A DNA stretch of 64,000 nucleotides from Streptomyces mangrovisoli (GCF_000974985.2 NZ_LAVA02000083.1:1-64000); one strand, 5' to 3'; shown: positions 51,267 to 60,481, counted from the first letter of the stretch. Numbers and translations are program-made. The notes: generated from the letters alone by a model not told the origin.

Positions 51267-51845
51267 TCACGCCCCGCGTGGCGGCCGCAGACCGGACAGC
51301 GTGACGTCGACCAGGCGCTGGACCGCAGCCTGCGAGGGCAGTCCGCCGGCGGCGGACAGTGCGTGCAGGCAGTAGTCCGCCAGCTCGCCGGGGGAGACGT
51401 CGTCGCGGACCGTGCCCGCCGCCGCGGCCGCCGCGAGGACATCGCGCACCAGGTCGCGAAGCCGGTCCTGGGCCCGGACGACGTGCTGGTCCCGGTGGAC
51501 GAACGCGGCGATCTCGCCGTCCTGCGGACGTTCGTGCGTGATGTGCGCGTACCCGCGCAGCACCGCTTCGAGTTGCTGCTCGGGGGAGCCGGCGTGGTCC
51601 CGGGCCCGCGCGAGCCCGCCCAGGTGGGCGATGACGTGGCGCTCGTGCCAGGCGAGCAGGATCGACTGGACGTCCGGGAAGTACTTGTACAGCGTCGCGC
51701 GCCCGATCCCGGCTTCCTTCGCGATCTGCGACATCGTCACGGACGCCAGGCCGTGCTCGTGCACGAGGGCGAAGGTGGTCTCCAGGACCGCTTCCTGTAC
51801 CGCGCGGCGATGCGCGTCGATCGTCTCGTCCCACAGCTTCGGCAT
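51267..51845 (-). CDS. TetR-family transcriptional regulator
   Basis: A 192-residue repressor. The helix-turn-helix is GLASVTMSQIAKEAGIGRATLYKYFPDVQSILLAW, which is a strong match to the TetR N-terminal domain. The ligand half includes HRDQHVVRAQDRLRDLVRDVLAAAAAAG. The ATG at 51845 has only a GGAG two bases upstream, but the frame beyond it is not coding in character. It is divergent from the methyltransferase gene with an 11-bp inverted repeat on the latter's promoter, so that is the likely target. Confidence 0.88.
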   Translation of the reverse strand: MPKLWDETIDAHRRAVQEAVLETTFALVHEHGLASVTMSQIAKEAGIGRATLYKYFPDVQSILLAWHERHVIAHLGGLARARDHAGSPEQQLEAVLRGYAHITHERPQDGEIAAFVHRDQHVVRAQDRLRDLVRDVLAAAAAAGTVRDDVSPGELADYCLHALSAAGGLPSQAAVQRLVDVTLSGLRPPRGA

Positions 51846-51875
51846 GGCTCCAGGATACGTAACGACGTCGTCGCG

Positions 51876-51914
51876 ACACTCTGTCTTGACGTAGACAGTG
51901 TGTATCGATAAAGC
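51876..51914 (+). promoter_or_regulatory. Methyltransferase promoter overlapped by a TetR-type operator
   Basis: TTGACG (51886-51891), 17 bases, TAAAGC (51909-51914) is a plausible promoter. It is overlapped by ACACTCTGTCT (51876-51886) and AGACAGTGTGT (51893-51903), an inverted repeat with one mismatch and a 6-bp centre. A repressor bound there would block the promoter. Confidence 0.6.
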
Positions 51915-51989
51915 TGGAGGGGTCGATCCGCCCCGACGCGACAGACGGCCCGGCGCGGCAGCCGCCCCGGCCGGGAAGGAGAGGTTCCC

Positions 51990-52712
51990 GTGCGCGACGC
52001 GACACGCGGCCACGCCGCCGCTCAGGCCGGAGCGGGTGCAGCTGCGGCTGCGGCTGCACGTACGGGTGCGAGTACGGGTGCGGGGTCCGCGGGAGGCCTG
52101 AACGCCGTCACGGGCCCGGACGCCGTGGCCGGTCCGGATGGCCTGTATGCCACCCCGCCCCCGTGGGACATCGGCCGTCCCCAACCCGCCCTGCTCGCCC
52201 TCGCGCGGAGCGGGGAACTCCGTGGCCGGGTGCTCGACGTGGGCTGCGGCACCGGCGAACACGCCCTCATGGCGGCCGAGTCGGGACTCGTCGCGACCGG
52301 AGTCGACCTGGCCGCCGCGGCGTTGGCGGCGGCCGTCCGCAAGGGCCGTGAACGCGGTCTTGCAGTGCGCTTCCTGCCTTACGACGTACGGGAGTTGGGT
52401 GCGCTGGGGGAGGAGTTCGACACCGTCCTCGACTCGTTGGTGTTCCACGGGTTCCAAGGCCCTGACCGGGCCCGCTACGTCGCCGGCCTGCGTGCGGTGA
52501 CGGTGCCGGGCGGGCGGTGCTTCCTGCTCTCCTTCCGCGACGAACCCCCGAACCGCTCCGGGCGCGTGCACCGCGTGACCCCGGACGAGATCCGTTCCGC
52601 CTTCGCCGACGGCTGGCGGGTCGACTCGGTCGACCCCGTGACGGTCGACAGCTCCCTGCCCGCCCTCACCGACGGGATCCGAGGCTGGCGCACCAGCCTG
52701 ACCCGGCTGTGA
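51990..52712 (+). CDS. Class I SAM-dependent methyltransferase
   Basis: A 240-residue methyltransferase. After an Ala/Gly/Thr-rich 45-residue start (low-complexity, GCNGCN codon repeats), the Rossmann core begins with VLDVGCGTGEHALMAAESG (motif I) and GVDLAAAALAAA, then VLDSLVFHGF (motif II-III). The substrate is unknown. AAGGAGAGG lies shortly before the GTG. It is divergent from a TetR gene and followed at 32 bases by a DUF2218-like gene, so a small regulated operon is likely. Confidence 0.85.
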   Translation: MRDATRGHAAAQAGAGAAAAAAARTGASTGAGSAGGLNAVTGPDAVAGPDGLYATPPPWDIGRPQPALLALARSGELRGRVLDVGCGTGEHALMAAESGLVATGVDLAAAALAAAVRKGRERGLAVRFLPYDVRELGALGEEFDTVLDSLVFHGFQGPDRARYVAGLRAVTVPGGRCFLLSFRDEPPNRSGRVHRVTPDEIRSAFADGWRVDSVDPVTVDSSLPALTDGIRGWRTSLTRL

Positions 52713-52743
52713 TTCCGTACCCGTCCCCGAGAAGGGAGCGGTC

Positions 52744-53496
<753 letters not shown>

Positions 53497-54403
53497 CCGA
53501 CGGGTCGGTGGCCTGCTCCGCCGGGGTGCAGCAGGCACTGACCCCGCAGCAGGAGCCGGCCGCGACAACACCGGGCTCCGGCACGTGGACGACCGGCTTG
53601 CGGGCGCGGACCACCGCGGAGTGCATCCCCTCGGCGACGGCGTGCGTGGGCGTGATCTCCACGTCGGTGAAACCGGCCGCGGCCAGCCCCGCGCGGTACT
53701 CGGCGAAGGAGAGCGCCCCGGCGATGCAGCCGACGTAACTGCCGCGCTCGGCCCGCTGTCCGGCGGAGAGACCGTCGTCGGCGACCACGTCGGAGACGCC
53801 CACGCGGCCGCCGGGCCTGAGCACGCGGAAGGTCTCGGCGAACACGGCCGCCTTGTCCGTCGACAGGTTGATCACGCAGTTGGAGATCACGACGTCGATG
53901 GTGTCGGCGGGCAGCGGGATCGCCTCGATCGTGCCCTTGAGGAACTCGACGTTGGTCGCGCCCGCCTTGGCCGCGTTCGCCAGGGCGAGCGCGAGCATCT
54001 CGTCCGTCATGTCCAGGCCGTACGCCTTGCCGCTCGGCCCGACGCGGCGGGCGGAGAGCAGGACGTCGATGCCGCCGCCCGAGCCGAGGTCGAGGACCCG
54101 CTCACCCTCGCGCAGTTCGGCCACGGCGGTCGGGTTGCCGCAGCCCAGCGAGGCGGCGACGGCCTCCGCGGGCAGCGCGTCGCGCTCGGCGGTGGCGTAG
54201 AGGGGCGAGCCGAAGTTCGCGTCGACCTCCACCGGCTCGGGTCCGCAACACGCGCCGCGCCCCTCGGTGACCTGCACGGCGGCCGCGGCGTACCGGCGGC
54301 GGACGGTCTCACGCAGATCGGTGGACGGCTCGCTCATGTGCTGGTTCATGAGTCACTCCCCACGGACGGGCCCAGGGAACGGGTGGGCCCGGAACGGCTT
54401 GTA

Positions 54404-54450
54404 TTGACGTTCGTTGATCCAACCTTGTGCTCTGATTCGAAAAACGTCAA
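54404..54450. promoter_or_regulatory. Divergent ars promoter/operator region
   Basis: TTGACG (54404-54409) and CGTCAA (54445-54450) form a widely spaced inverted pair, and TTGACGTTCGTTGATC contains the TTGA half sites typical of ArsR operators. CGTCAA lies only nine bases before the arsR ATG, so the leader is very short. Confidence 0.5.
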
Positions 54451-54459
54451 CATAGAAGC

Positions 54460-54840
54460 ATGTCGAAGCAAGGGCTCAAGGTGATCGGCCAGACCACGGA
54501 CGCCGGTTGCTGTCCGAGCCTGTCCGCCGCGCCGCTGGACGAGGACCGGGCCGCCGACCTGGCCAAGCTGTTCAAGGCCCTCGGTGACCCGGTGCGGTTG
54601 CGGCTGATGTCGATGATCGCCTCGCGCGGGGACGGCGGCGAGGTCTGCGTGTGCGAGCTGACCCCGGCGTTCGACCTGTCCCAGCCGACGATCTCCCACC
54701 ACCTCAAGCTGCTGCGCCAGGCCGGACTCATCGACTGCGAACGCCGCGGGACCTGGGTGTACTACTGGGCGCTGCCCCAGGCGCTCGACCGGCTCGCCGC
54801 GTTCCTGACCTCGGCGCGGCCCGCCGGAGCCGAGGCGTGA
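54460..54840 (+). CDS. arsR: ArsR-family metalloregulator
   Basis: A 126-residue winged-helix repressor. The metal-site cysteines are in the DNA-binding helix region EVCVCELTPAFDLSQPTISHHLKLL, which matches the ArsR alpha-3 CxC pattern, with an additional GCC near residue 17. Arsenite binding would release DNA. It is divergent from arsM, and the remnant of an arsenate reductase gene begins directly at its stop, which agrees with a former arsR-arsC order. Confidence 0.92.
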   Translation: MSKQGLKVIGQTTDAGCCPSLSAAPLDEDRAADLAKLFKALGDPVRLRLMSMIASRGDGGEVCVCELTPAFDLSQPTISHHLKLLRQAGLIDCERRGTWVYYWALPQALDRLAAFLTSARPAGAEA

Positions 54841-54973
54841 CGTCCCCGGCAAGCCCTACCTCGACTGGCAGTCGGCGGACCCGGCCGGTCAGGGCGTCGC
54901 GGTCGTACGCCCCATCCGGGAAGCGATCGCGGCACATGTCCGGGCCCTGATCCCGGAGATCACGGGCACCTGA
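54839..54973 (+). pseudogene. 3' remnant of an arsenate reductase/low-molecular-weight phosphatase gene
   Basis: Directly at the arsR stop, another frame encodes DVPGKPYLDWQSADPAGQG, then VAVVRPIREAIAAHVRALIP and a stop at 54971-54973. This matches the C-terminal end of ArsC-type reductases of the low-molecular-weight tyrosine phosphatase family (PGKxYxDWxxxDPAGQxVxxVRPIRxxI). The catalytic CxxxxxR N-terminus is missing and no start is available, so it is a decayed fragment left by a deletion that joined it to arsR. Confidence 0.7.
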
Positions 54974-55015
54974 GGGACAGGCCGTCTTTTCGGCCGCCGG
55001 TGGCGACCCCCGCCG

Positions 55016-55345
55016 TCACGGCAGATCCCGCCGTACGAGCGCGTCGGCGGCGGGCGTGCCGGTCCGCCGCGCGTAGCTCATCCGCTCCCGCACCTCGCGC
55101 AGCGTGCGGGGCCGGTAGCCCGGGCCGCCGCAGCAGGACTGGTGGAACCCCACGCCCGCGTTGAGCAGCACGCCGAGGGCGCGCCACGCGGCGACATCAC
55201 GCCGCCGGGGCGCGGCGAACGCCGATCCCGCGTGGATCATCGGCTCCGCACAGCGGGGACAGAGCCGCTGCCGCGCCCTGTCGTGGGGCTGCTTGTAGGA
55301 GGCCCGGCAGGGCAGACAGACGTACGAGGTCTTCGTGTGGGCCAT
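55016..55345 (-). CDS. Small zinc-ribbon hypothetical protein
   Basis: A 109-residue protein with two CxxC pairs (VCLPCRASYKQ and LCPRCAEPM) that form a probable zinc ribbon in the first 40 residues, and a third cysteine pair in HQSCCGGPGYRPRTL. The rest is basic. It may bind nucleic acid. Similar Streptomyces proteins have been called 1-deoxyxylulose-5-phosphate synthase by mistake; no such domain is visible. The ATG at 55345 starts the conserved part MAHTKTSYVCL. It converges with the ars genes. Confidence 0.75.
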   Translation of the reverse strand: MAHTKTSYVCLPCRASYKQPHDRARQRLCPRCAEPMIHAGSAFAAPRRRDVAAWRALGVLLNAGVGFHQSCCGGPGYRPRTLREVRERMSYARRTGTPAADALVRRDLP

Positions 55346-55495
55346 GCGCCGAGCGTAGAGATCCGTCGCCCGGACCGGCCAGCGGTTTTCCGTGCGCCAG
55401 TCGGCGTGCACCACTCATACGACGGTCAAGACCGTGACGACCGACGCGGCGGGCAAGCTGAAGGCCGGCGTCAAGGCCGCCTCGGACGGCTGGTG

Positions 55496-55885
55496 TCACG
55501 CGGGGCCAGGATCAGCCCTGTGCAGCATCTGGGCCAGCAGCAGGGCGCCGCCGGCCGCGGCCCCTACCGCCCCCGCGGCCAGGAAGGCGCGAGAGGAACG
55601 CCAGGACAGCACCGACCAGCGGGACTGCGCGGAAAGCACCGATCCTGTGCTCAGCCACGACCCGGCGGAGATCAGTGACAGGGAGGAGCCGATCGAGCCG
55701 ACCGACAGGGCGCTGCCGATCGAGCCCACCGACAGGGCCGAACCGACGGAGCCCACGGACAGCACCGATCCGACCGAGCCGATCGACAGCACGGAGTCCT
55801 GTGACCACAACGACAGCACGGAACCAGAGGAGACGGGGGAGGCAGAGGAAGTACGACGGACCGACCGTGCGGGCAGTTTTGTCAT
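55496..55885 (-). CDS. Nonapeptide-repeat membrane protein
   Basis: A 129-residue protein. Residues 22-84 are about seven tandem nine-residue repeats of the type S-V-L-S-V-G-S-V-G (SVLSIGSVG, SALSVGSIG, SSLSLISAG), followed by a basic stretch and one membrane helix (100-120). No signal peptide or cysteine is present. The repeat is periodic in Ser/Gly/Leu/Val, so a beta-solenoid or an amyloid-type stack is possible. An AGGA lies about eight bases before the ATG. It stands 73 bases after the response-regulator gene, so it may be the fifth gene of that operon. No family is recognised. Confidence 0.75.
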   Translation of the reverse strand: MTKLPARSVRRTSSASPVSSGSVLSLWSQDSVLSIGSVGSVLSVGSVGSALSVGSIGSALSVGSIGSSLSLISAGSWLSTGSVLSAQSRWSVLSWRSSRAFLAAGAVGAAAGGALLLAQMLHRADPGPA

Positions 55886-55958
55886 GAGGCCATCCTGCCC
55901 GCTCCGGCACGTGCGTGTTGTCCGGCCGCGTGCTTCCGCGCCGGGTGGAGTGGCCCGC

Positions 55959-56627
55959 TCACCCCGACTGCGGTCGGGCCAGCCCGTGGTCGTAGGCGAA
56001 GATGACCGCCTGGACGCGGTCGCGGGCGCCGATCTTGGCGAGGACGCGGCCCACGTGGGTCTTCACGGTGGACTCGGAGAGTACGAAGTGGGCGGCGATC
56101 TCGCCGTTGGTCCAGCCCTTGCCGACGGCGACGAGGATCTCGCGTTCGCGGTCGGTGAGGGAGCCGAGCCGCGGGTCCGCGTCCGCGTCGCCGGGGCGGG
56201 GCGGCACCAACTGGGCGAACTCGTGCAGGAGTCGGCGCGTGAGGGCGGGCGCGATGACCGCGTCCCCGGCGGCGACGGCGCGGATGCCCGCGAGGAGTTC
56301 CTCGGGCCGGGCGTCCTTGAGGAGGAAGCCGCTGGCCCCGGCGCGCAGGGCCGCGTGCACGTACTCGTCGAGGTCGAAGGTGGTCAGCACCAGGACCCGG
56401 GAGCGGTCGCCCGCGGCGGCGATGCGACGGGTGGCCTCGATGCCGTCCATGCCGGGCATCCGGACGTCCATGAGGACGACGTCGGGCCGGAGTTCGGCCG
56501 TCCTGCGGACCGCCTCCGCGCCGTGCGACGCCTCGCCGACCACCTCCGTCTCGGGGATGGAGTCGAGCAGCATCCGGAAGCCGAAGCGCTGCAGCGGCTG
56601 GTCGTCCACGATGAGCACGGTCGTCAT
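55959..56627 (-). CDS. NarL/LuxR-type response regulator
   Basis: A 222-residue regulator. The receiver domain has the acidic pair in VDDQ, the phosphoacceptor Asp in VVLMDVRMPGMDG, and Lys in FLLKDA. The C-terminal helix-turn-helix is LTDREREILVAVGKGWTNGEIAAHFVLSESTVKTHVGRVLAKIG. The ATG overlaps the TGA of the kinase gene (ATGA). With the kinase and ABC genes it forms a four-gene operon. It may bind the palindromes at 60180-60222. Confidence 0.93.
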   Translation of the reverse strand: MTTVLIVDDQPLQRFGFRMLLDSIPETEVVGEASHGAEAVRRTAELRPDVVLMDVRMPGMDGIEATRRIAAAGDRSRVLVLTTFDLDEYVHAALRAGASGFLLKDARPEELLAGIRAVAAGDAVIAPALTRRLLHEFAQLVPPRPGDADADPRLGSLTDREREILVAVGKGWTNGEIAAHFVLSESTVKTHVGRVLAKIGARDRVQAVIFAYDHGLARPQSG

Positions 56628-58195
56628 CGGGCACCGCCCGGCGCGACCAGGTCGAGGGTGGCCTCCACCCGCCAGCCGCCTCCGGCGGGGCCCGCGCTGA
56701 GGCTGCCGCCGTACAGGGCCGCCCGTTCCCTCATGCCCACCAGTCCGTGTCCCTCCTCGTGCACCGGGCCGAGGCGCCCGGGCCCGGCCCCCGGCGGCCC
56801 GGTGTCCTGGACCCGGACGGTCAGCCGGGTGTCCTCGACCGCGATCGCCAGGTCGACCCGCGTGTCGGCCCCCGCGTGCTTGAGCGTGTTCGTCAGCGCT
56901 TCCTGCACGATGCGGTAGACCGTCAGTTGTACGGCGCTGTCGAGTGCGTCGACGTCACCGGAGGTGCGGTACACGAGGTCCGGGCCCGCGGCGCGCACCC
57001 CCTCGCACAGGGCCCCGATGTCGCCCAGGCCCGGCTGCGGGCTGAGCCGCGGCCCGTCGTCCTGCGGGGTGTCGGACGCCTCGCGCAGCACGCCGAGGAC
57101 GCGCCGGAGTTCGGAGAGCGCCTGCCGGCCCGTGTCGCCGATGAGGCGCAGCGCCTCCGTGCCGCGTTCGGGGGCCGCCGCGGCGGCGTAGGCACCCCCG
57201 TCGGCGAGCGTGATGATCACGCTGAGGTTGTGGCCGACGATGTCGTGCATGTCGCGGGCGACCCGCGCGCGTTCGGCCGCCACCGCGAGCCGGCCGCGCT
57301 GGTCGCGTTCGATCTCCAGCCGGGCCGCCCGGTCCCGCAGCCCCGCGAGCTGGGCCCGCCGGATGCGCACCATGAGCGCGAGCGCGAACGCCGCGGTCGC
57401 CGTGCCCAGCAGGAAGAACAGCGCGTCCCAGACGGACACCACGCCCGACACCCGCACCGCGACCAGCACCATCGCGCCCGCCATCACCGCGCACGCCCAG
57501 GGCAGCTGCCGGATGCGGCCGTGCAGCGCGAGGCCGTACAGGGCGATGAACAGCGCGACGTCCGCGTGCAGCGCGGCACCCAGCGACCACTGCGCGACGA
57601 ACACCGCCGCCACGACGCCGAAGGCGGCGGCGGGGCGGCGCCTGCGCCACAGCAACGGCAGCACGAGCCCCGCCTGCACCGCGAGGATGCCGGCGAGCGG
57701 CAGATGGGTGAAGGCGAGCCGGAACCGGTTCGGGCCGTCGCCGTCCCCGTCGCCGCGACCGCCGCCCCAGTGCAGTACATGCAGGTCCGGCAGGCAGAAC
57801 GTGACGACGACCAGGACCACCACCGCGGCGTCGAGCACCCACGCGTGCGCCCGGTCGGCCAGCCGCAGCCGCCGGCCGGCCCGGGAGATCCGGGCGACCA
57901 GCGGCCCCATGGCGCCGATGTCGTCGAGCGAGTCGAGCGAGTCCACCGGGTGGAGCGAGTCCACCGGGGCGAGCGCGCCCACCGAGTCGACCGAGCCCAC
58001 CGAGCCCACCGGGTCGAGGGACGCGGGGTTCTCGGTGGAACGGACGCCCCCGATGCCCGCCGCGGCCCTGTCGGGCGCGGCGGGCACGGCGGCTTCGGTC
58101 GGCGCCACGGAATCGGCCGGCACCGCGGAATCGGCAGGTTCCGCGGCTGACGCGGTTGCGGCTGCCGCGGCGGCCTGGGGGAGCACGTCTGTCAC
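56624..58195 (-). CDS. Sensor histidine kinase (HisKA_3 type)
   Basis: A 523-residue membrane kinase. The N-terminal 100 residues are Ala/Ser-rich, with GSVGSVDSVGALAPVDSLHPVDSLDSLDD repeats in part. Five or six helices follow (about 120-285), then the dimerisation/phosphoacceptor domain with His in ERARVARDMHDIVGHNLSV, and the ATPase (VQEALTNTLKHAG, GHGLVGMRERAALYGG). It pairs with the response regulator through overlap. The repetitive N-terminus is a G+C-rich 9-bp repeat product and may not be structured. The stimulus is unknown. Confidence 0.92.
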   Translation of the reverse strand: MTDVLPQAAAAAATASAAEPADSAVPADSVAPTEAAVPAAPDRAAAGIGGVRSTENPASLDPVGSVGSVDSVGALAPVDSLHPVDSLDSLDDIGAMGPLVARISRAGRRLRLADRAHAWVLDAAVVVLVVVTFCLPDLHVLHWGGGRGDGDGDGPNRFRLAFTHLPLAGILAVQAGLVLPLLWRRRRPAAAFGVVAAVFVAQWSLGAALHADVALFIALYGLALHGRIRQLPWACAVMAGAMVLVAVRVSGVVSVWDALFFLLGTATAAFALALMVRIRRAQLAGLRDRAARLEIERDQRGRLAVAAERARVARDMHDIVGHNLSVIITLADGGAYAAAAAPERGTEALRLIGDTGRQALSELRRVLGVLREASDTPQDDGPRLSPQPGLGDIGALCEGVRAAGPDLVYRTSGDVDALDSAVQLTVYRIVQEALTNTLKHAGADTRVDLAIAVEDTRLTVRVQDTGPPGAGPGRLGPVHEEGHGLVGMRERAALYGGSLSAGPAGGGWRVEATLDLVAPGGAR

Positions 58196-58214
58196 CAGCC
58201 CATCATGAGGGGCG

Positions 58215-59060
58215 TCAGACGTCGCTGCGTACGAGCCGGTACGCCGCCGCGGCCAGCGCGAGCACCGTCCAGCCGACGAACACCAGCAGACCCGCCCCCG
58301 GGGAGAGGGTGGTGGAGTCGTGGGTCAGGGCGAACATCGCCTCACCCGCGTTGCTCGGCAGGTAGGGGCTGATGTTGTCCTGCCAGGAGCTGGGCAGCAG
58401 GGAGATCAGGCCGGGGATCAGCATCAGCGCGGCGACCAGGACCGAGATGCCGCCCGCGACCGAGCGCAGCAGCGCGCCGAGCGCGGTGCCGATCACGCCG
58501 ACCAGGCCGAGGTAGAGACCGGCGCCCAGCAGGCTGCGGACGACTCCCGCGTGCGAGAAGCTCATGGCCGCCGGGGTGCCGGAGACGATGTGGCTGCCGA
58601 ACAGGAAGGCGACGAAGACGCCGAACGTCGCGACGGCCAGCGCGACCACGCCGTACGCGGTGGCCTTCGACCACAGCACCGGGAGGCGGCGGGGCACCGC
58701 GGTCAGGGTGGAGCGGATCATGCCGGTGGAGAACTCGCCCGCGGTGACCAGCACGCCGAGCACGCCGAGGGCCAGCTGGGCGAAGTTGGTGCCGAAGAGG
58801 GACAGGCTCAGGCCGGTCGCGTCGGCGAAGTCGCGGTCCATGTGACGGCCGGAGTCGATCCCCGACTTGTAGCGGCTCGCGGCGATCAGCCCGAACGCGA
58901 CGAGGAACAGCAGGCCGAGGCCGAGCGTGATCCAGGTGGAGCGCAGGGTCCAGAGCTTGACCCACTCGGAGGCGAGCACACGCCGTCCGGTCACCTTGTA
59001 GGCCGGGCGGGCCGGTGCGGCGGCGGCGGGAGTCTCGGCGGTCGTGGTGAGGGTGCTCAT
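58215..59060 (-). CDS. ABC-2 type transporter permease
   Basis: A 281-residue permease with six helices. It starts VTGRRVLASEWVKLWTLRSTWITLGLGLLF and includes the FSTGMIRSTLTAVPRRLPVLWSKAT segment of bacterial ABC-2 permeases that act with DrrA/BcrA-type ATPases. ATGA overlap with the ATPase gene ensures coupling. Export of an antimicrobial peptide or lipid is the usual role. It is followed after 19 bases by the kinase gene. Confidence 0.92.
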   Translation of the reverse strand: MSTLTTTAETPAAAAPARPAYKVTGRRVLASEWVKLWTLRSTWITLGLGLLFLVAFGLIAASRYKSGIDSGRHMDRDFADATGLSLSLFGTNFAQLALGVLGVLVTAGEFSTGMIRSTLTAVPRRLPVLWSKATAYGVVALAVATFGVFVAFLFGSHIVSGTPAAMSFSHAGVVRSLLGAGLYLGLVGVIGTALGALLRSVAGGISVLVAALMLIPGLISLLPSSWQDNISPYLPSNAGEAMFALTHDSTTLSPGAGLLVFVGWTVLALAAAAYRLVRSDV

Positions 59061-60085
59061 GCGGGGCTCCCCAGGGTCTCGGCGGCCTCGGTGCCGGCTG
59101 CGGTGCCGGTCGTCGGGCCGGTGGTGGTGCTTGACGTGCTGCCGGACCAGGTGCCGGAGGTGCCGGTCGGCGTGCCCGTCGTCGTGCCGTGGTACTCGAC
59201 GGCCTCCCTGGTCAGGTCCATGAACGCCTGCTCCAGCGACACCTTGCGCGTGGTCAGCTCGAACAGCGGGATGCCGTGCTCGGCAGCCTTGAGGCCGATC
59301 TCGCGCGCGCTGACGCCGGTCACCTGGAGTTCCTCGGAACCGATGCGCCCGGTGATCTCGACGCCGGGCCCCGCCAGCACGTCGCGGAGCCTGCCGGGGT
59401 CCTCCGTGGCCACCTGCACCGTGTCGCCGCCGGCCTCGCGGACCAGGTTCTCCACGGTCGTGTCGGCGAGCAGCCTGCCGCGTCCGACCACGATCAGGTG
59501 GTCCGCCACCAGCGCCACCTCGCTCATGAGGTGTGACGACACGAAGACGGTGCGCCCTTCCGAGGCGAGCGACGTGAGCAGGTTGCGGATCCAGAGCACG
59601 CCCTCGGGGTCGAGGCCGTTGACGGGCTCGTCCAGCATGACCGTCTGCGGGTCGCCGAGCAGCGCGGCGGCGATGCCGAGCCGCTGGCCCATGCCGAGGG
59701 AGAACGCGCCGGCGCGCTTCTTGGCGACGGCGCCGAGACCGGCGATGTCGATGACCTCGTCGACCCGGCGGCGCGGGATGCCGTGCGTCAGCGCCAGCGC
59801 CCGCAGGTGGTGGTAGGCCGAGCGGCCCGGGTGGATCGACTTGGCCTCCAGGAGCGCGCCGACCTCCTGGAGAGGCGCGCGGTGCCGGGCGTAGCGGCTT
59901 CCGTTCACGGTGACGGAGCCGCTCGTGGGGGCGTCCAGGCCGACGACCATGCGCATCGTCGTGGACTTGCCGGCGCCGTTGGGGCCGAGGAAGCCGGTCA
60001 CCGTGCCGGGCTTCACGACGACGTCCAGGCCGTCGACGGCCGTCTTGTCCCCGTACCTCTTCGTCAACTGCCGTGCGTCGATCAT
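59057..60085 (-). CDS. ABC transporter ATP-binding protein with Thr/Gly-rich tail
   Basis: A 342-residue ATPase of the DrrA/BcrA type. Walker A is GPNGAGKST, the signature is FSLGMGQRLGIAAALL, Walker B is TVMLDEPVNGLDPEG, and the switch histidine is in SSHLMSEV. The C-terminal 40 residues are Thr/Gly/Ser-rich (TTTGTPTGTSGTWSG type), which is unusual for a cytoplasmic ATPase and looks repeat-derived. It is the first gene of the operon ATPase, permease, kinase, regulator, and maybe the nonapeptide-repeat gene. Confidence 0.93.
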   Translation of the reverse strand: MIDARQLTKRYGDKTAVDGLDVVVKPGTVTGFLGPNGAGKSTTMRMVVGLDAPTSGSVTVNGSRYARHRAPLQEVGALLEAKSIHPGRSAYHHLRALALTHGIPRRRVDEVIDIAGLGAVAKKRAGAFSLGMGQRLGIAAALLGDPQTVMLDEPVNGLDPEGVLWIRNLLTSLASEGRTVFVSSHLMSEVALVADHLIVVGRGRLLADTTVENLVREAGGDTVQVATEDPGRLRDVLAGPGVEITGRIGSEELQVTGVSAREIGLKAAEHGIPLFELTTRKVSLEQAFMDLTREAVEYHGTTTGTPTGTSGTWSGSTSSTTTGPTTGTAAGTEAAETLGSPA

Positions 60086-60179
60086 GCGCGCTCTTTCTCT
60101 CGGGGGCGGCGCCTCTCGCGGTACGTCGCGTTCGGCGCCTCTTCGGCCACGCTAAGTCCCGTTCCGCACCGCACCCGTC

Positions 60180-60222
60180 GTACCGCGGTCCGAACCGGGG
60201 CGGCGGGGTGGTACCGCGGTAC
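60180..60222 (-). promoter_or_regulatory. Twin GTACCGCGGTAC palindromes upstream of the ABC/two-component operon
   Basis: GTACCGCGGTC (60180-60190) and the perfect 12-bp palindrome GTACCGCGGTAC (60211-60222) are 31-32 bp (three turns) apart. On the minus strand TAGCGT (60154-60149) could be the -10, so the sites would lie upstream of a -35, where an activator such as the operon's own response regulator would bind. Confidence 0.55.
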
Positions 60223-60247
60223 TACGCGACCCGTGCGAGACCGTCCG

Positions 60248-60286
60248 CGCGGCCCGCCTCCGCGGCCCGCATCCGCGGCCCGTCGG
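60248..60286. repeat. Three 13-bp tandem repeats (CGCGGCCCGC)
   Basis: Three 13-bp units CGCGGCCCGCCTC, CGCGGCCCGCATC and CGCGGCCCGTCGG follow one another in the divergent spacer. The remainder of 60287-60403 shows no gene or clear site. Confidence 0.75.
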
Positions 60287-60403
60287 CGCGGTCCGCGCTC
60301 GGCGCGACACCGGCGGACCCGTCCGAAGACCGTCGTCGGGGGCGGCGCAAACAGCCAGGGATATCACCGTCGTAGGGCTTCTGACCAGGTATTTCATGGG
60401 GGC

Positions 60404-60425
60404 GTTCAGGTTGCGGTCAGGTTGT
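60404..60425 (+). promoter_or_regulatory. 11-bp direct repeat, OmpR/PmrA-type box
   Basis: GTTCAGGTTGC and GGTCAGGTTGT are adjacent 11-bp units with nine identities, one helical turn apart. They lie about 60 bases upstream of the COG4705-type gene. OmpR-family regulators bind such repeats, and one (62943-63605) is encoded nearby. Confidence 0.55.
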
Positions 60426-60481
60426 GCGCGCGTTCGTGAAAGTCATGCTCCGCAAGCCGCCAAGCCTCGGTAAAGGGACCC

